64,000 bases of DNA, taken from assembly GCA_949316495.1 (NCBI GenBank), contig OX439010.1:7046001-7110000 (forward strand), given 5' to 3'. Position numbers and translations under genes: made by a program. The DNA is from Amphiduros pacificus (taxonomy: Eukaryota; Annelida; Polychaeta; Phyllodocida; Hesionidae). Shown here in pieces: positions 42,387 to 55,796 of this stretch. Numbering within the stretch: the stretch's first letter is position 1; every line of letters begins with the position of its first letter. Below the pieces are notes generated by a model. The model did no database searches and was not told where the DNA came from. It saw only the letters and a program-made list of their open reading frames with translations.

Positions 42387-42678
42387 CTCAGACAACTACT
42401 GTATTTAAAAAAAATGAAACATGAAACAAGATATTTATCGTTACAAACATTTGTAAACAAAGCGCACCTCATTTGACCCCGTCACGTGACCCGAAAATGG
42501 CGCGTACAGCCATAGACTGGTTGCCGCCATCTGTGTATAAACACGATGTTCTTGACACTCGATGGGGGACCAGTCTAAAGATGGCCGACGCAAACTAATC
42601 AATATTTTACAAATAATCGGCATGCGCGTATTCATTCGAAATCGCATCAATACGCGCATCACTGAGGTATAAAGTATG
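42376..42678. mobile_element. Candidate MITE with promoter-like CpG core
   Basis: The ends tttatacctcag and ctgaggtataaa are perfect inverted repeats about 290 bp apart. The core is CpG-rich and has GTCACGTGAC (42481-42490, a perfect palindromic E-box), AAAATGGCGCG, ttgccgccatctg and aagatggccga. This could instead be a decayed promoter island. Confidence 0.5.
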
Positions 42679-44250
42679 TGACACAGTAATGGGCTATGTG
42701 GACTGAGCATGTACAGTATGTGACATAGTAATGGGCCTGCTATGTGGACTGAGCATGTACAGTATGTGACACAGTAACGGGCCTGCTATGTGGACTGAGC
42801 ACGTACAGCATGTGACACAGTAATGGGCCTGCTATGTGGACTGAGCATGTACAGTATGTGACACAGTAATGGGCCTGTTATGTGGACTGAGCATGTACAG
42901 TATGTGACACAGTAACGGGCCTGCTATGTGGACTGCCAGCTATGTGGACTGAGCATATACAGTATGTGACACAGTAAAGGGCCTGGTATGTGGACTGAGC
43001 ATGTACAGTATGTGACACAGTAATGGGCCTGCTATGTGGACTGAGCATGTACAGCATGTGACACAGTAATGGGCCTGTTATGTGGACTGAGCATGTACAG
43101 TATGTGACACAGTAACGGGCCTGCTATGTGGACTGCCAGCTATGTGGACTGAGCATATACAGTATGTGACACAGTAAAGGGCCTGGTATGTGGACTGAGC
43201 ATGTACAGTATGTGACACAGTAATGGGCCTGCTATGTGGACTGAGCATGTACAGCATGTGACACAGTAATGGGCCTGTTATGTGGACTGAGCATGTACAG
43301 TATGTGACACAGTAACGGGCCTGCTATGTGGACTGCCAGCTATGTGGACTGAGCATATACAGTATGTGACACAGTAAAGGGCCTGGTATGTGGACTGAGC
43401 ATGTACAGTATGTGACACAGTAATGGGCCTGCTATGTGGACTGAGCATGTACAGTATGTGACACAGTAATGGGCCTGCTATGTGGACTGAGCATGTACAG
43501 TATGTGACACAGTAATGGGCCTGCTATGTGGACTGAGCATGTACAGTATGTGACACAGTAATGGGCCTGTTATGTGGACTGAGCATGTACAGTATGTGAC
43601 ACAGTAATGGGCCTGCTATGTGGACTGAGCATGTACAGTATGTGACACAGTAAAGGGCCTGGTATGTGGACTGAGCATGTACAGTATGTGACACAGTAAT
43701 GGGCCTGCTATGTGGACTGAGCATGTACAGTATGTGACACAGTAATGGGCCTGCTATGTGGACTGAGCATGTACAGTATGTGACACAGTAATGGGCCTGT
43801 TATGTGGACTGAGCACATACAGCATGTGACACAGTAATGGGCCTGTTATGTGGACTGAGCATGTACAGTATGTGACACAGTAATGGGCCTGTTATGTGGA
43901 CTGAGCACGTACAGCATGTGACACAGTAATGGGCCTGTTATGTGGACTGAGCATGTACAGTATGTGACACAGTAATGGGCCTGCTATGTGGACTGAGCAT
44001 GTACAGTATGTGACACAGTAATGGGCCTGCTATGTGGACTGCCAGCTATGTGGACTGAGCATGTACAGTATGTGACACAGTAATGGGCCTGCTATGTGGA
44101 CTGAGCACGTACAGTATGTGACACAGTAATGGGCCTGCTATGTGGACTGCCAGCTATGTGGACTGAGCATGTACAGTATGTGACACAGTAATGGGCCTGC
44201 TATGTATACTGAGCATGTACAGTATGTGACACAGTAATGGGCCTGGTATC
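42664..44250. repeat. 46-bp minisatellite, about 34 copies, with 200-bp higher-order units
   Basis: The unit is gtacagtatgtgacacagta, atgggcctgctatgtggact, gagcat. A 16-bp extension (gccagctatgtggact) occurs at 42935, 43135 and 43335, exactly 200 bp apart, with identical variant order between them. It recurs singly near 44040 and 44150. Confidence 0.96.
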
Positions 44251-44891
44251 TAGATATTGGGGTGCGTTGTGCTTGTCGTCACGTTGGCCCCACCTCTATG
44301 TTTTGACAGCACTGCAGCTCCAGCATTGCAATGTGCCTGCTATTTGATGAGTTTGGAGCCCCATGACCCCCTCCCCAGATGAGTGCAGTTTTCATGTAGA
44401 GTTTTGACTGATGACGACTCATAGCTATGACAGTAATTACCAGTATTTTGTCAAGTCATTTTACTATCAATTAGGCTAACATGGAAAACTTTAAAAAGTG
44501 CCTCATGACAAACCAATCCTCTTTTTTGGGTCTATAATTTTGGGGCACCCCGTAAAGACCGATCCAATAGAGTCCTTGTGGAAGTATTTTACTGCTAATT
44601 TTAGAATTCCCAAAATGCTTTATGATAAAAAAATAGTATCAAGATATAACCATTTACTAGTGAAGACCTGCGTAAAATGCATTTCCGATTAGGAAACAGG
44701 TGCTGAGTCAGGAGAAATTTGTGGGTTTTCTTAGCAATGGAAGCAAATATGTTGAGAAGTGAGAAGTCAAAGATTGTGGAGGAAGCTGGTGGAGAGATTA
44801 CAGGTATCTGGGTATAAGGCTAATATGACATATGTAGAACTGTGAGCCAAGTGCCCACCCAAACAGCATCTCCCACTCCTCTAACTGCTGG

Positions 44892-45665
44892 GTCTGAAAC
44901 AGGTACAGGCCTGGCACGCTGCAGGGAACATGCTGGGGTCTGCAACATGCACAGGCCTGGCACGCTGCAGGGAACATGCTGGGGTCTGCAACAGGCACAG
45001 GCCTGGCAGGCTGCAGGGAACATGCTAAAGTCTGTATCAGGGACTTGCCTGGCACATTGCAGGGAACATGCTAGAGCCTGTATCAGGGACTTGCCTGGCA
45101 CATTGCAGGGAACATGCTAGAGTCTGTATCAGGGACTTGCCTGGCAAACTGCAGAGAACATGCTAGAGTCTGTATCAGGGACTTGCCTGGCACATTGCAG
45201 GGAACATGCTAGATCCTGTATCAGGGACTTGCCTGGCACATTGCAGGGAACATGCTAGAGTCTGTATCAGGGACTTGCCTAGTTACTGCAGAGAACATGC
45301 TAGAGTCTGTATCAGGGACTTGCCTGGCACATTGCAGGGAACATGCTAGAGTCTGTATCAGGGACTTGCCTGGCAAACTGCAGAGAACATGCTAGAGTCT
45401 GTATCAGGGACTTGCCTGGCACATTGCAGGGAACATGCTAGAGCCTGTATCAGGGACTTGCCTGGCACATTGCAGGGAACATGCTAGAGTCTGTATCAGG
45501 GACTTGCCTGGCACATTGCAGGGAACATGCTAGATCCTGTATCAGGGACTTGCCTGGCACATTGCAGGGAACATGCTAGAGTCTGTATCAGGGACTTGCC
45601 TGGCACATTGCAGGGAACATGCTAGAGTCTGTATCAGGGATTTGCCTGGCAAACTGCGGAGTCTG
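44892..45665. repeat. 46-bp minisatellite, about 16 copies
   Basis: The unit is gggaacatgctagagtctgt, atcagggacttgcctggcac, attgca. The first three copies are a diverged subtype (ggggtctgcaacaggcacag). Frames on it are artefacts. Confidence 0.95.
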
Positions 45666-45840
45666 CAAACTGTGGAGTCTGCTGCAAGAAGTGGCCCAGC
45701 TACAGATAATGTTGTGTGTGGTGTGAAGAGTCAATCACAAGCTTTATTGGTTGTAGATAGCATTAATTACATCTTGGGAGGGAAAGTCTATAATGATAAA
45801 GATCTTGACAAGCCCACCTACAGATAATAAGGGCTTCGGT

Positions 45841-48800
45841 ATCTCTGGTAAGCTTATGTACTGACCTAAGCCAGGTTTGTTTTAAGATATACAGACATTC
45901 ACCTTCCAGATATCATTCAATAAAGCCATCAGACCATTTACTAGTTGGTTTTTTTTGTTTTTTAAAAAAGGTGTATCACAAAATTATTTTCATAATATGA
46001 GAAAAGAATCTGAAGGAATTTGAAAATCACTGCAAAAGGTCTATTGGAAAATCACTCCATAAGGTCAAGTTAGTTATCACTGAAAATAGCTAATCAAAAT
46101 AAAACATAGATATAACACACATTGGGAAAAGAAAATTTAATTGAAGATTCGATGATTATCTATATCATAATTTCAATGAAAAGATAAGTAAGGATATAAA
46201 AGATAAATACAATATGAATAATATGCGAAGCTCGACTGACCATCGTGGCATAGTGTACGGATGATAAACACCACGATATAATGTTACGGTGTAGATTGCC
46301 TCATAACCATACAGCTGTTGGGTGCAAACATTAGTGGCTAATCCTGAAAACATGACCTTTAACATGACCTTGGCCTGTCATTAGCTTATCATCCTCACAC
46401 TAGGTGTCGCCACCTTTCCGCCCAGGTATTTTTCACCATATTCTCTTTCGTCAGATAATTGGTGTCATTGGAAACCAGTTTGTAATCTAACTTTATCTTT
46501 GCCAGTTAGAAAATCAGCAGGACAGGACAAAAGCAGAAATATCATGTTTGTCAGGCAATTGCAACCACATATTTGTTTATTTTTAAGAAAAAAAATAATG
46601 AAATGAGAGAGCCGTAATTTTACTTCTTTATATTACTAATATTTATTGTAATTTATTCTCGTTTAAATTCAGTCAAGTTCCCATATAAAAGTCATAAAGC
46701 TGAATGTCACAAATAAGAGAACCAAATATTTTGTATGAGTGGCCTGAGAGAGGAAGTAGGTGAGATGGGATGGTTGGTAGAACAGGAAACTAAGGCCAGG
46801 TCACTTGGCGATGTATCCCTGCCCCACCACCCCTCAGGCCTAACACAATGACAACCTCCTCGTCCCTCAAAAATACTTCTCATTTTCTTCACTTATACAT
46901 TTAAATCATAGACCAAAGGCCGAACTGCTTTGATGACCATTGTTTTTTTTTTTTGTTTTTTGGAAATGTTTGAGAAGTTACTTTTTATATGATTTTTTTG
47001 TACCTAGCTCGACAGGTTGGGAACGGTCAGTGTGGTAAAAATGATGTATCCAATATGGTGACTGACTCTATTGGCCCCACATCACGTTTCTCCACAGGTC
47101 TACAACCAATGATATGTTTAGATAACCAATATGAGGCACTGGATGTTTCAGGTATCAAGGCATGGAAGAGACAATTCAGTTTGCTCTTGTATTTTTAAAA
47201 AGACAATTTAAAAAAAAAATTCAAAGCCTCATGGAAATCAGATAGTATTCATTTCCTGACAATTATACAGCTAACCGAGGGAAAGGTAAGAAATCTGCCC
47301 AGTAGTTTCAGAGTTTGATGGACTGACAGAATGACAAAAATATCTCCCCTTTTACTGTATTGGTAAAATATTCAATAATCATGATATTGATTGAGTGGTA
47401 ATTCAGTTTTAAAACATAGTTCGAATATTTTTATTAATCTAGTAACTGTACATGTTTCAGGTCATTTTTGCATTCTCTATGTCCTTTCAACGACCTTCAG
47501 TATAACAGATCTGTTCATTATTCCACAAATTTCAATAATAAAGAGATAGAAATTAAGGGCATCTATGAATGTTATTGCAGCAGATTGTTTCGTCAGTTAT
47601 TTTTGTTTTGGATGAGTTTGGCAGTTAAGACAGTGGTGAAATGAGTAGAGATAAGCTGAGATAAGTCGCGATGTCAAATGGGAGGGTGCCTTGAGGCATA
47701 CCTTTGTTGCATACCAGATAAAGACTTGACATCGGGCTGACTATAAAGTACAACATGTACGAGAAGCGTGCCAGACACTACCAGGACACGGAAAACCACC
47801 TCCAGTCTACATCCGTTCCAACCCAACATTTGCATCGACTCACAACGTTACATCGGTTTTCTTTTACGCGATGGCAACAGGTGCCCCCATTTCACATGTA
47901 TTCATTTTAACTCGTCTGTAACTTGTGCAATTAGAATTATTCCCTCGCAGGAAAGTTCACGGGGAGCAAAAAGAAGTTATGACAGGGAGCAGTTTGGAGG
48001 TGTGTGGCAGACGCCGCGTCTTACTTGATGAATGGTGATTTGTCAGGAGGCCACCTGGTGTGAGCCCAGCATCTGCACAGGAGCTTGCTCATTTTGTCAG
48101 GTGTCAGCACAAAGATTGACCCTGCAGAAGTTTCACCAATATTATCGTGCAAAAACAGAATTACAACATATTTGCTTTACAAACCTGTTCATCCAGCATT
48201 GCATGAATATGACAGTGATATTGTTTTCTCTTAAAGTGAGTGTTCACAGGGAGATTAATGAGATTTAATTGAATCTGATAACTGATCCAGCAATTCTGTT
48301 GTAAATTTAATCAATTTAATTAGCAGGGTATCAGGCCGATGTTTCATGTAATCTCAATCAATTATTTTGAAATGAATATTATGAATGGATCAGATTATTG
48401 CATCTTTTTGTTTTTATTGCGATCACTAAATTGTGCAAGTTTGCAAATAGTTAATTATTACTTAGGAACTTTAGCTTCAAGCAATTTGCCTCCATATGTT
48501 TTTATGATTAAATCCATGAGCTCTGTGTCAGAGAAAATGGCAGATAGAAAATTGTGGAGACATCTTGACTGCTTCACAGATGTTTATGCTGTATGGTGCT
48601 AGAAAAATATCATAAGATATCAAGAAATATGCTTGAAAATAAAGGTTCTTGCCTCAGATTGAGGCTTAACTCTTAAGTGTGTAGGACATACAATAACAAA
48701 TGAATTTTTATTACCCAATTTTTATTACCTAAGAAAAAAATCAATGAACAAACATGAGTCAAAATGATATCAATTGCTCTTAGACTATGTAAGTATATAT

Positions 48801-49650
48801 TTAGTTTTGTTTACTTCCTCTACTGCTAGGAGATAAAGATAAGTAAAAAATTGCCTGAATATATATAATTTAGATGAGAAATGTGGATGATATCTGTGGA
48901 GGTGTCTAAATGTATGAGATATTGGGATATGCGGCATTCCAGATATTGGGGTTTGAGGGACGGCAGAGATCTTCCGGGATGACCAGACCTACCGGACCTG
49001 TACCGGTATAGCCAGCTATGTAACTATGATATGTGCAGACCCTCAGCCATTTAAATTGACCCCCACTGACCATGCAACTATGAGCATTAACCAGATAGCT
49101 GACATTCATCATATTCATGATAGAGGGCACCACTCTCAGCCACCGATACCCTCTTTGATATGGAGCTAACCTTCGCATGATTGGCTGCGTTAAACTATGG
49201 TCATGTCAAGGAAGGCGGGTCAGATTTTACGAGACATATGTCATTGTCAAGTACTTAATGATATGTTATTGTGATCTATAACCTGTATTAACAGTGACCT
49301 TTGTTACACCCAACATGACCTTGACCTAGTCTAAGTCACCCTGAGATGTTTTATGGGGTTTCATGTGTGCCTAGTCATATGCTTGTTTGTTTGTCTTGTT
49401 TGTCTGGCAGAGTTTTGAGAAGTTGTCATTTATCAGAGTTATAATATTTTGAAGAGTGTAACATGATCTATAGTATGGAACCCAGACATGTCCACAGAAT
49501 GTGTGAAACTTATATCCCCCCAACCTCACATTTCTCTATCATACATGAACCTCTGAACACTATAATATGTCTCCATATTCTACATTTTTGTGGATACCAT
49601 AATAATGATTTATCTCCATCTGTAATATTTACAACTGTATCAACTTTATT
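45841..49650. other. Intronic DNA without recognised genes
   Basis: AT-rich, with less AT-rich islands at 46210-46440, 46740-46870, 47640-48110 and 48940-49200. None encodes a recognisable protein. These islands are candidates for conserved regulatory sequence only. Confidence 0.35.
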
Positions 49651-49654
49651 TTAA

Positions 49655-50232
49655 CCCTTATATCCCCTTTTCTGCTCCTTTCTTCCATTTTTTTCTATTT
49701 TCTCCTCCTTTCCTTTTATTTCCTTTTCCCTCCCTCTTTCTGAATCTCCTCTAATCCGACATTCTCTCTCCTGTTTTTATCCCCCCCTTTCTTTTCTACT
49801 GCCTATCCACCCCTTTTCTCTATTTTCCTTTCTCCCCCATTCGTTCTCTCCCTATTTCTGTCCCTTCACCTCCTTTCTGTTCCTTTATCTGCCCCTTTTT
49901 GGTCATTCTCTCCCCCCTTTCTGTCCCCTCTGACCTCCCCTTCTCTTCCTTCTCTCCCCCTTTCTTTCCAATCTCTCCCCATTTCTGTCCTTTCTCTCCC
50001 CCTTTCAATCCCTTTCCTCCCCCTCTCTGTTCTTTCTCCCCTCCCTTTCTTTCCCTTCTCTCTCCTCATTTTGCGCCTTCTCTCCCCTCTCTCTCCCCCA
50101 TTCTTCCCCTTCTCTCCCCTCTTTCTCCCCCTTTCTGCCCCTTCTCTCCCCTCTTTCTCCCTCTTTCTGCCCCTTGTCTCCCCCTTCCCATCTCTCCTCT
50201 CCACTCTCCTACCATCTCTTCATCTCTTCCTG
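49655..50232. repeat. Polypyrimidine tract / degenerate CT-rich repeat
   Basis: About 580 bp is almost entirely C and T on the plus strand, with recurrent ctctcccccctttctgtccc-like units of about 18-22 bp. Open frames on both strands (Ser/Pro-rich plus, Gly/Arg/Glu-rich minus) follow from composition and are not genes. Confidence 0.93.
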
Positions 50233-51160
50233 TAGCTCCCCGTCCTTCCTTTACTCAGACGATGACGACCTCTGACCCCTACATTCCCATCCCACTCATT
50301 CCTGACCCTATATTTTCACCTGGTCATTTTCATCACTGCTTCTGAGCGGGGCCAATTCATCAACGAGTCCCAGATAATTGCCCTTGCCCCCGGACCCCAA
50401 TATTCCTCGGCAGGTAATCAAACCCGCCCAATCATTCAAAATACTCTCAGACTAACATATGGTAGACTCCATTCGGGAAGCCTCCAGAGCTCTCTCTGGC
50501 AATTCAAATTACGCAATTTATCAAGTCTTAAATTTAAATTTACCATGAAACAAATTATTATCAAAGCATTTTATCTCGTTGAGCTTTGTGGTTATTAAAT
50601 TTCGTTGATATTATGAATTCAAACTGGATTAAGATTCTTTTGATTTATTAATATTTACATTGTTTTATTTTATACATTGATTGAATTAGCTTTAAGCTCA
50701 TCACAGACCCATGAGCACATTTTATTAACGTTAATAGACAGAAAGACACAAATCATTGGATAAATGTGCAATTTAACAATGTCATTTAGTCAAGGAGGAA
50801 AGTGTCTATTATATTAATATTCTCTGACAGCAGGCACAGTGACTATGAAAACAAGTCATTGAACTTTGCTTGAGGTCATCAAGAACCAAGGGTAGAGGTC
50901 TTTGTTGGTAAACATCCTGTTTCGCCGAGGTTAAGTATCAACTTTTTATTGATTGGCCAAAATTGGCAGCCTAAATTAGCACACCATGTGTTTTAGCTTG
51001 ACAAACATGTGACCATTGACATGGTCTGATGCATATGAATGAAAAATAAACAGGAATGTATTCATTGGTGGCAGAAATCTCTCCCCAATCTGAGTATCTT
51101 TTTATGTTAATGATTAATGATTGACGATTGTGTGCAACATAATGTTTTATGTTGTATAAA
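50233..51160. other. Intronic DNA, no gene seen
   Basis: A balanced-composition block at 50335-50530 (aattacgcaatttatcaag, ccaatattcc) stands out and may be regulatory. The rest is AT-rich. Confidence 0.3.
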
Positions 51161-51161
51161 A

Positions 51162-51236
51162 CTTGTAAACCAGGATTCGAACCCGGATTTCTTGCACCTG
51201 TGTCTGATATTACTACCACTTGACCGTGAAAGTATC
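51162..51236 (-). mobile_element. tRNA-like sequence (SINE head or tRNA pseudogene)
   Basis: On the minus strand, cggtcaagtggtagtaat resembles a pol III A box and gggttcgaatcctgg is a perfect B box with a foldable T-arm. The acceptor arms do not pair, so this is not a working tRNA. There is no clear poly(A) tail. Confidence 0.6.
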
Positions 51237-52093
51237 CCGTGCAGTCACATTCTTTGTCCTGGGAACCAGGTATCGGAGAGATCACACACTTATATAAGTC
51301 TACGCCCAAGGTGAAAACCACATAAACGTTTAATGTAGCATGATATGACCGGAGATTCACACCTCAGTGTCAACTAAGTGCCATTTGCCGGTTGAAAATA
51401 GGCAAGTCTATCACAGGAGTCTTATCGACATGCCCTCTTGAAATGAGTGCCCCCTAGTGGTGACCTTTCAGTGAGTACTAGACGAAGGAATATGCTTTCT
51501 CTTTGCTCGTAAAGAAAGCTACAGCCTCTGAGCAGATTATTGCCCACTCCGAGCAATGTGTACCCAAATATTTGTTCAAATATTTAGCAAAATTGTTTCC
51601 ACAGTTCTTATGGAATATTACTCAGCTTTACATACAGACAAAGTAGTTGTGTGAGTCGTTCAAACTTGAGACCACAAAGATGTTTTTTTGAGATTGTTAT
51701 TTTTTTCTTATTTTACTTGAGGTACATTAGGAAAACTGGAAGGTAATTTAGACAGAAATTAGCAAATCAGTAAGTGTTTAGCCCTAAAGAGATTTGATGG
51801 AATATTTGATCAACTTTCAGCCATCTTAGATTCAGCTTTCACAGCTTGGCTCCAGAAATCACAAATGATTTTGCTGTTAACAACTTTGTTTAATTTGTTT
51901 AATCCCCACAACTATTCCATACCAAAGACTTTCCTTTCAAGACTGTGTTGTGTTTGAAGTTATATAGAATTTTACCATTCTTATTTATGCAATTTCCATT
52001 TAGAGGAAAACAAATATGTTATTAAAAGAGGGCAGATTTTGGTCTGTTCAGTTTTAACATGTGACATAGCTGTTATTTTATCAGTTTTTCATG

Positions 52094-53045
52094 GGTTATG
52101 AAAGCTATCATAGAAGGTAGGATGCATTATGAAAGCTATCATAGAAGGTAAGATGCATTATGAAAGCTATCATAGAAGGTAGGATGCATAATGAAAGCTA
52201 TTATGGAAAAAGTAGGATGAATTATGAAAGGTATCATGGAAAAGGTAGGATGAATTATGAAAGCTATTATGGAAAAGGTAGGATGAATTATGAAAGCTAT
52301 TATGGAAAAGGTAGGATGCATTATGAAAGCTATCATAGAAGGGAGGATGCATTATGAAAGCTATCATAGAAGGTAGAATGCATTATGAAATCTATCATGG
52401 AAAAGGTAGGATGAATTATGAAAGCTATCATGGAAGGTAGAACAAATTATGAAAGCTATCATAGAAGGGAGGATGCATTATGAAAGCTATCATAGAAGGT
52501 AAGATGCATTATGAAAGCTATCATAGAAGGTAGGATGCATTATGAAAGCTATCATGGAAAAGGTAGGAAGCATTATGAAAGCTATCATAGAAGGTAGGAT
52601 GCATTATGAAAGCTATCATAGAAGATAGGATGCATTATGAAAGCTATCATGGAAAAGGTAGGGTGCATTATGAAAGCTATCATAGAAGGTAGGATGCATT
52701 ATGAAAGCTATCATAGAAGGTAGGATGCATTATGAAAGCTATCATGGAAAATGTAGGGTGCATTATGAAAGCTATCATAGAAGGTAGGATGCATTATGAA
52801 AGCTATTATAGAAGGTAGGATGCATTATGAAAGCTATCATGGAAAAGGTAGGAAGCATTATGAAAGCTATCATAGAAGGTAGGATGCATTATGAAAGCTA
52901 TCATGGAAGGTTGGACGAATTATGAAAGCTATCATAGAAGGTAGGATGAATAATGAAAGCTATCATGGAAAAGGTAGGATGCATTATGAAAGCTATCATG
53001 GAAAAGGTGGCATGCATTATGAAAGCTATTATGGAAAAGGTAGGA
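52094..53045. repeat. 31-33 bp minisatellite, about 30 copies
   Basis: The unit is atgaaagctatcatagaagg followed by taggatgcatt (31 bp) or the catggaaaagg variant (33 bp), intermixed. Confidence 0.96.
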
Positions 53046-55796
53046 TAGCGGTTAGAGTTAGGACGGTAGTATATTGTATGGACCTATTAGATAACACATG
53101 TATCCCCTCAGTTCTACCAACCAATATGTCGACAAGACCCTCCACTCTTATAATGTCAAATTGATAAACTCCCCTATAATGTGGCAACTGCTTCAGCTTA
53201 GGGCTCCATCCTCCCAAAGTTGGGAGAGATATAAGTAGGCTCTATGATGATTTTACTCTTCTTGTGTCACATAAAATCACTACATTCTGTTATTGGTAAC
53301 AGTTGTAGCCTCGCATTATATGATCATTGTGAACAATTTTAACAACTTTTAACTGGTTTCTTAATTATATCACCAAGGAATAATATCTTTCTTTTTGTCA
53401 ATGAATGAAATGCATTTTTTTAAAAGAGTGACTTGACACAATCTGAAAGTGTTTGAATAGTATATGAATAAAGGTTGACAGAAACCAACATCAAAGGTTG
53501 TTTGTGTGTCTTTGATGGACCGAGTCCTGCGTCCTGCCCGACATAGAGGCCTCACAAGGAGACAGGGGCTGGTCAAGCTTATCAGCTGACCTCATCAGCG
53601 GGGTGTTAAGTGAACACCCCACAAGCCGCGATCTGACGTGCACTGTGTGAGCGGTAGTGGAATGTTGACAGGTTACCATGGCAATGATATGGCTCGGATC
53701 TTTGAATGAATGTCAGTGAATTGATCTCTGTGTAGGATGTCGTACAAAAAGGAGGAGGTAAATGTCAGGCAAAAAGGGAAAAATAACATGGTCAAAGGTC
53801 TGAAAAAATATATTAGAATTTCCAATGAAAAGATCACCTTGTAGCTGATACATTTCTGTAGTTATAAACGTATAATAGAATGAAACTTTGATACATCCAA
53901 ATTACTATTAGAATAATTAATAATTATAATTTCTCTCATATAAAACTACCTCAGAATGCTATTTTTTTTACAGAATATTAGTAATATCAATCAGAATCTT
54001 TTTAGAAATATTTAGGAAGATTTGTGTGAATAATAAAATTGAGATGAATGGGAATTGCCTGAGTAGGGAATGAGGAAGAGAGGTGGGTGTGACATGACTG
54101 TGTGGGTTTTAACATTTTATCTGCCATATTGGATGGCTCGGCAGGGACTTCTTGATAGCATACCAAAATATATCGGACTCATGCCTGTAACCTGTCGTAA
54201 ATAGTAAGGTGATGCTCAGGCAGTAGAGATTTGATGTATCTGGTGGGATCATATTACAGGTTTCTATTATTTGGCATGTCTAACTTGTGATGGGCAACCT
54301 CCTGTGTGAGAGTGACCCCTGGTGGTCAGGTAGCTTAGTACTGCCACCTAGTGGCAGAAGTCAGGAGGGCCTTCTCCAGGCAACGTGATGTACTTATCTC
54401 CTGTTCGTGATTCAGATCCAGATTTTTTTACCTGTGCTCCAAAAAAAAAAATCTACATCCACAGACTACCCTTTAGAAAGATTGTAACTATCATTTAGAC
54501 TCACACAAAAAAACCATGAATTAAAAAATAAATGAAAAAAAAAGTTGGTAAAGAATGTTTAGAGTATTTTGAGCAGCGTTGGATGAAGGTTGAGAGGGTT
54601 GGAGTGGCAAGTATGATGGATGAACTCCACTGGGCAACCATGTACACAGTATACCAATATATAAATATATACTACGTTCTATGCTGACCCATCAGAGGTT
54701 GATGTCGTCAGCACGCCCCCTAGTAACCCTTCGCCCCCTAGTAACCCTTGCTTGCAACTCCCATATATCAGATTGCTGCGTTTGTGTCTTCTTGGACATC
54801 TGTACATGTTACTCAGGATATATAGCCAAATTTAGAACCATTGTCTTTATAGTTTTGCATCTTTATTTGAGAAGATTTGGATTTTTTTTGGTCCAAATTA
54901 GATATTTGTACAAAAGAGATGTTTGATTATTTTTAATATAAATTAGTTTCTCAATAAAATGTTTTGTGAGATCGGTTGAATTGGAGGTAAAATCTTTGTC
55001 CATTAGTGAAATGGATGACATGGTGTAATGAGGGCAAAGGAGACAGGAAGTGGCTTTATCTTTCCACTTCCTGCTTGATTAGGCCCCCAGTTCACACCAC
55101 ATCATGTGCATTCCAACAAATCATTTTTGTTTTTATCAGATAAAGTCAAGAAAAAAAGCAATTAAAACACCACATAAAATATTCTTTGATGAGAACAGAT
55201 AAAAAGTTGGTTATAAAATTTTCATTGATTTTTAGCTGTCATGGGAGGTTAAATTTCAGCTTAGGTTAGTAATTGGGAGGATAATGATTGGCTGATTGGG
55301 GCTGACGTGTGATCCCTTTGTGAGACGAAATACCATTACAGAAGCCCTGAAGAGCAACTGTCTTGGAATCTGACCTTTGACCCTGCCATAGCGTCCATGA
55401 TGATGCACCCTTGTCTACAGGGTAGTCCGTTCACCCCAATTTCCTCCTCTGTAAATAGTTGTCTTTTTTGCAGTGGCTGGGCGTGTCGGAGGGGCGTGGA
55501 GTGGGGTAATGGATGGGGCTGGAGGGTGGGGTGTGATTCGGCAGGCCTGAGGGGGCAGGGTGGGGAAGGGTCCGTGCATCTCTGTGACCGCTCAGCCGTG
55601 AAGGAACTGATGGCTCCATGCGCTGCGTCCCACCTGCGCAACACATGGGATGCCGGGGAGCCTGCAGCCACACGCTTAAGGAAATAGGGAGGGCTTAGTA
55701 ATTCATACGGACAGGCGGAAAGTTTAAAATCATGTCGGGTCGTGCAAGGAAGAGATCAGTAATGTTTAGGGAAGGAGCAAAAGGTTTGAATGTGTA
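53046..55796. other. Intronic DNA with scattered small repeats, no gene seen
   Basis: A GC-richer block at 53510-53710 has a perfect hairpin, ggggtgtt-aagtg-aacacccc. At 54712-54750 there is a two-copy cgccccctagtaaccctt. At 55380-55690 a GC-rich, G-biased stretch has frames open on both strands but without protein likeness. Confidence 0.35.

Noticed and set aside
44498-44692. 64-codon frame (PIESLWKYFTANFRIPKML)
   Set aside because: Reads somewhat protein-like but has no recognisable family, no splice context and no ADGRV1 signature.
49866-50345. Ser/Pro-rich 148-residue frame (plus) and Arg/Glu/Gly-rich 112-residue frame (minus)
   Set aside because: Purely compositional result of the polypyrimidine tract.
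51162-51236. Functional tRNA gene
   Set aside because: A good B box, but the acceptor stem does not pair and the anticodon arm is not clean; treated as a SINE/tRNA relic.
55336-55687. Overlapping 96- to 111-codon frames on both strands in a GC-rich block
   Set aside because: Low-complexity G-rich composition explains the open frames; no domain or splice support.
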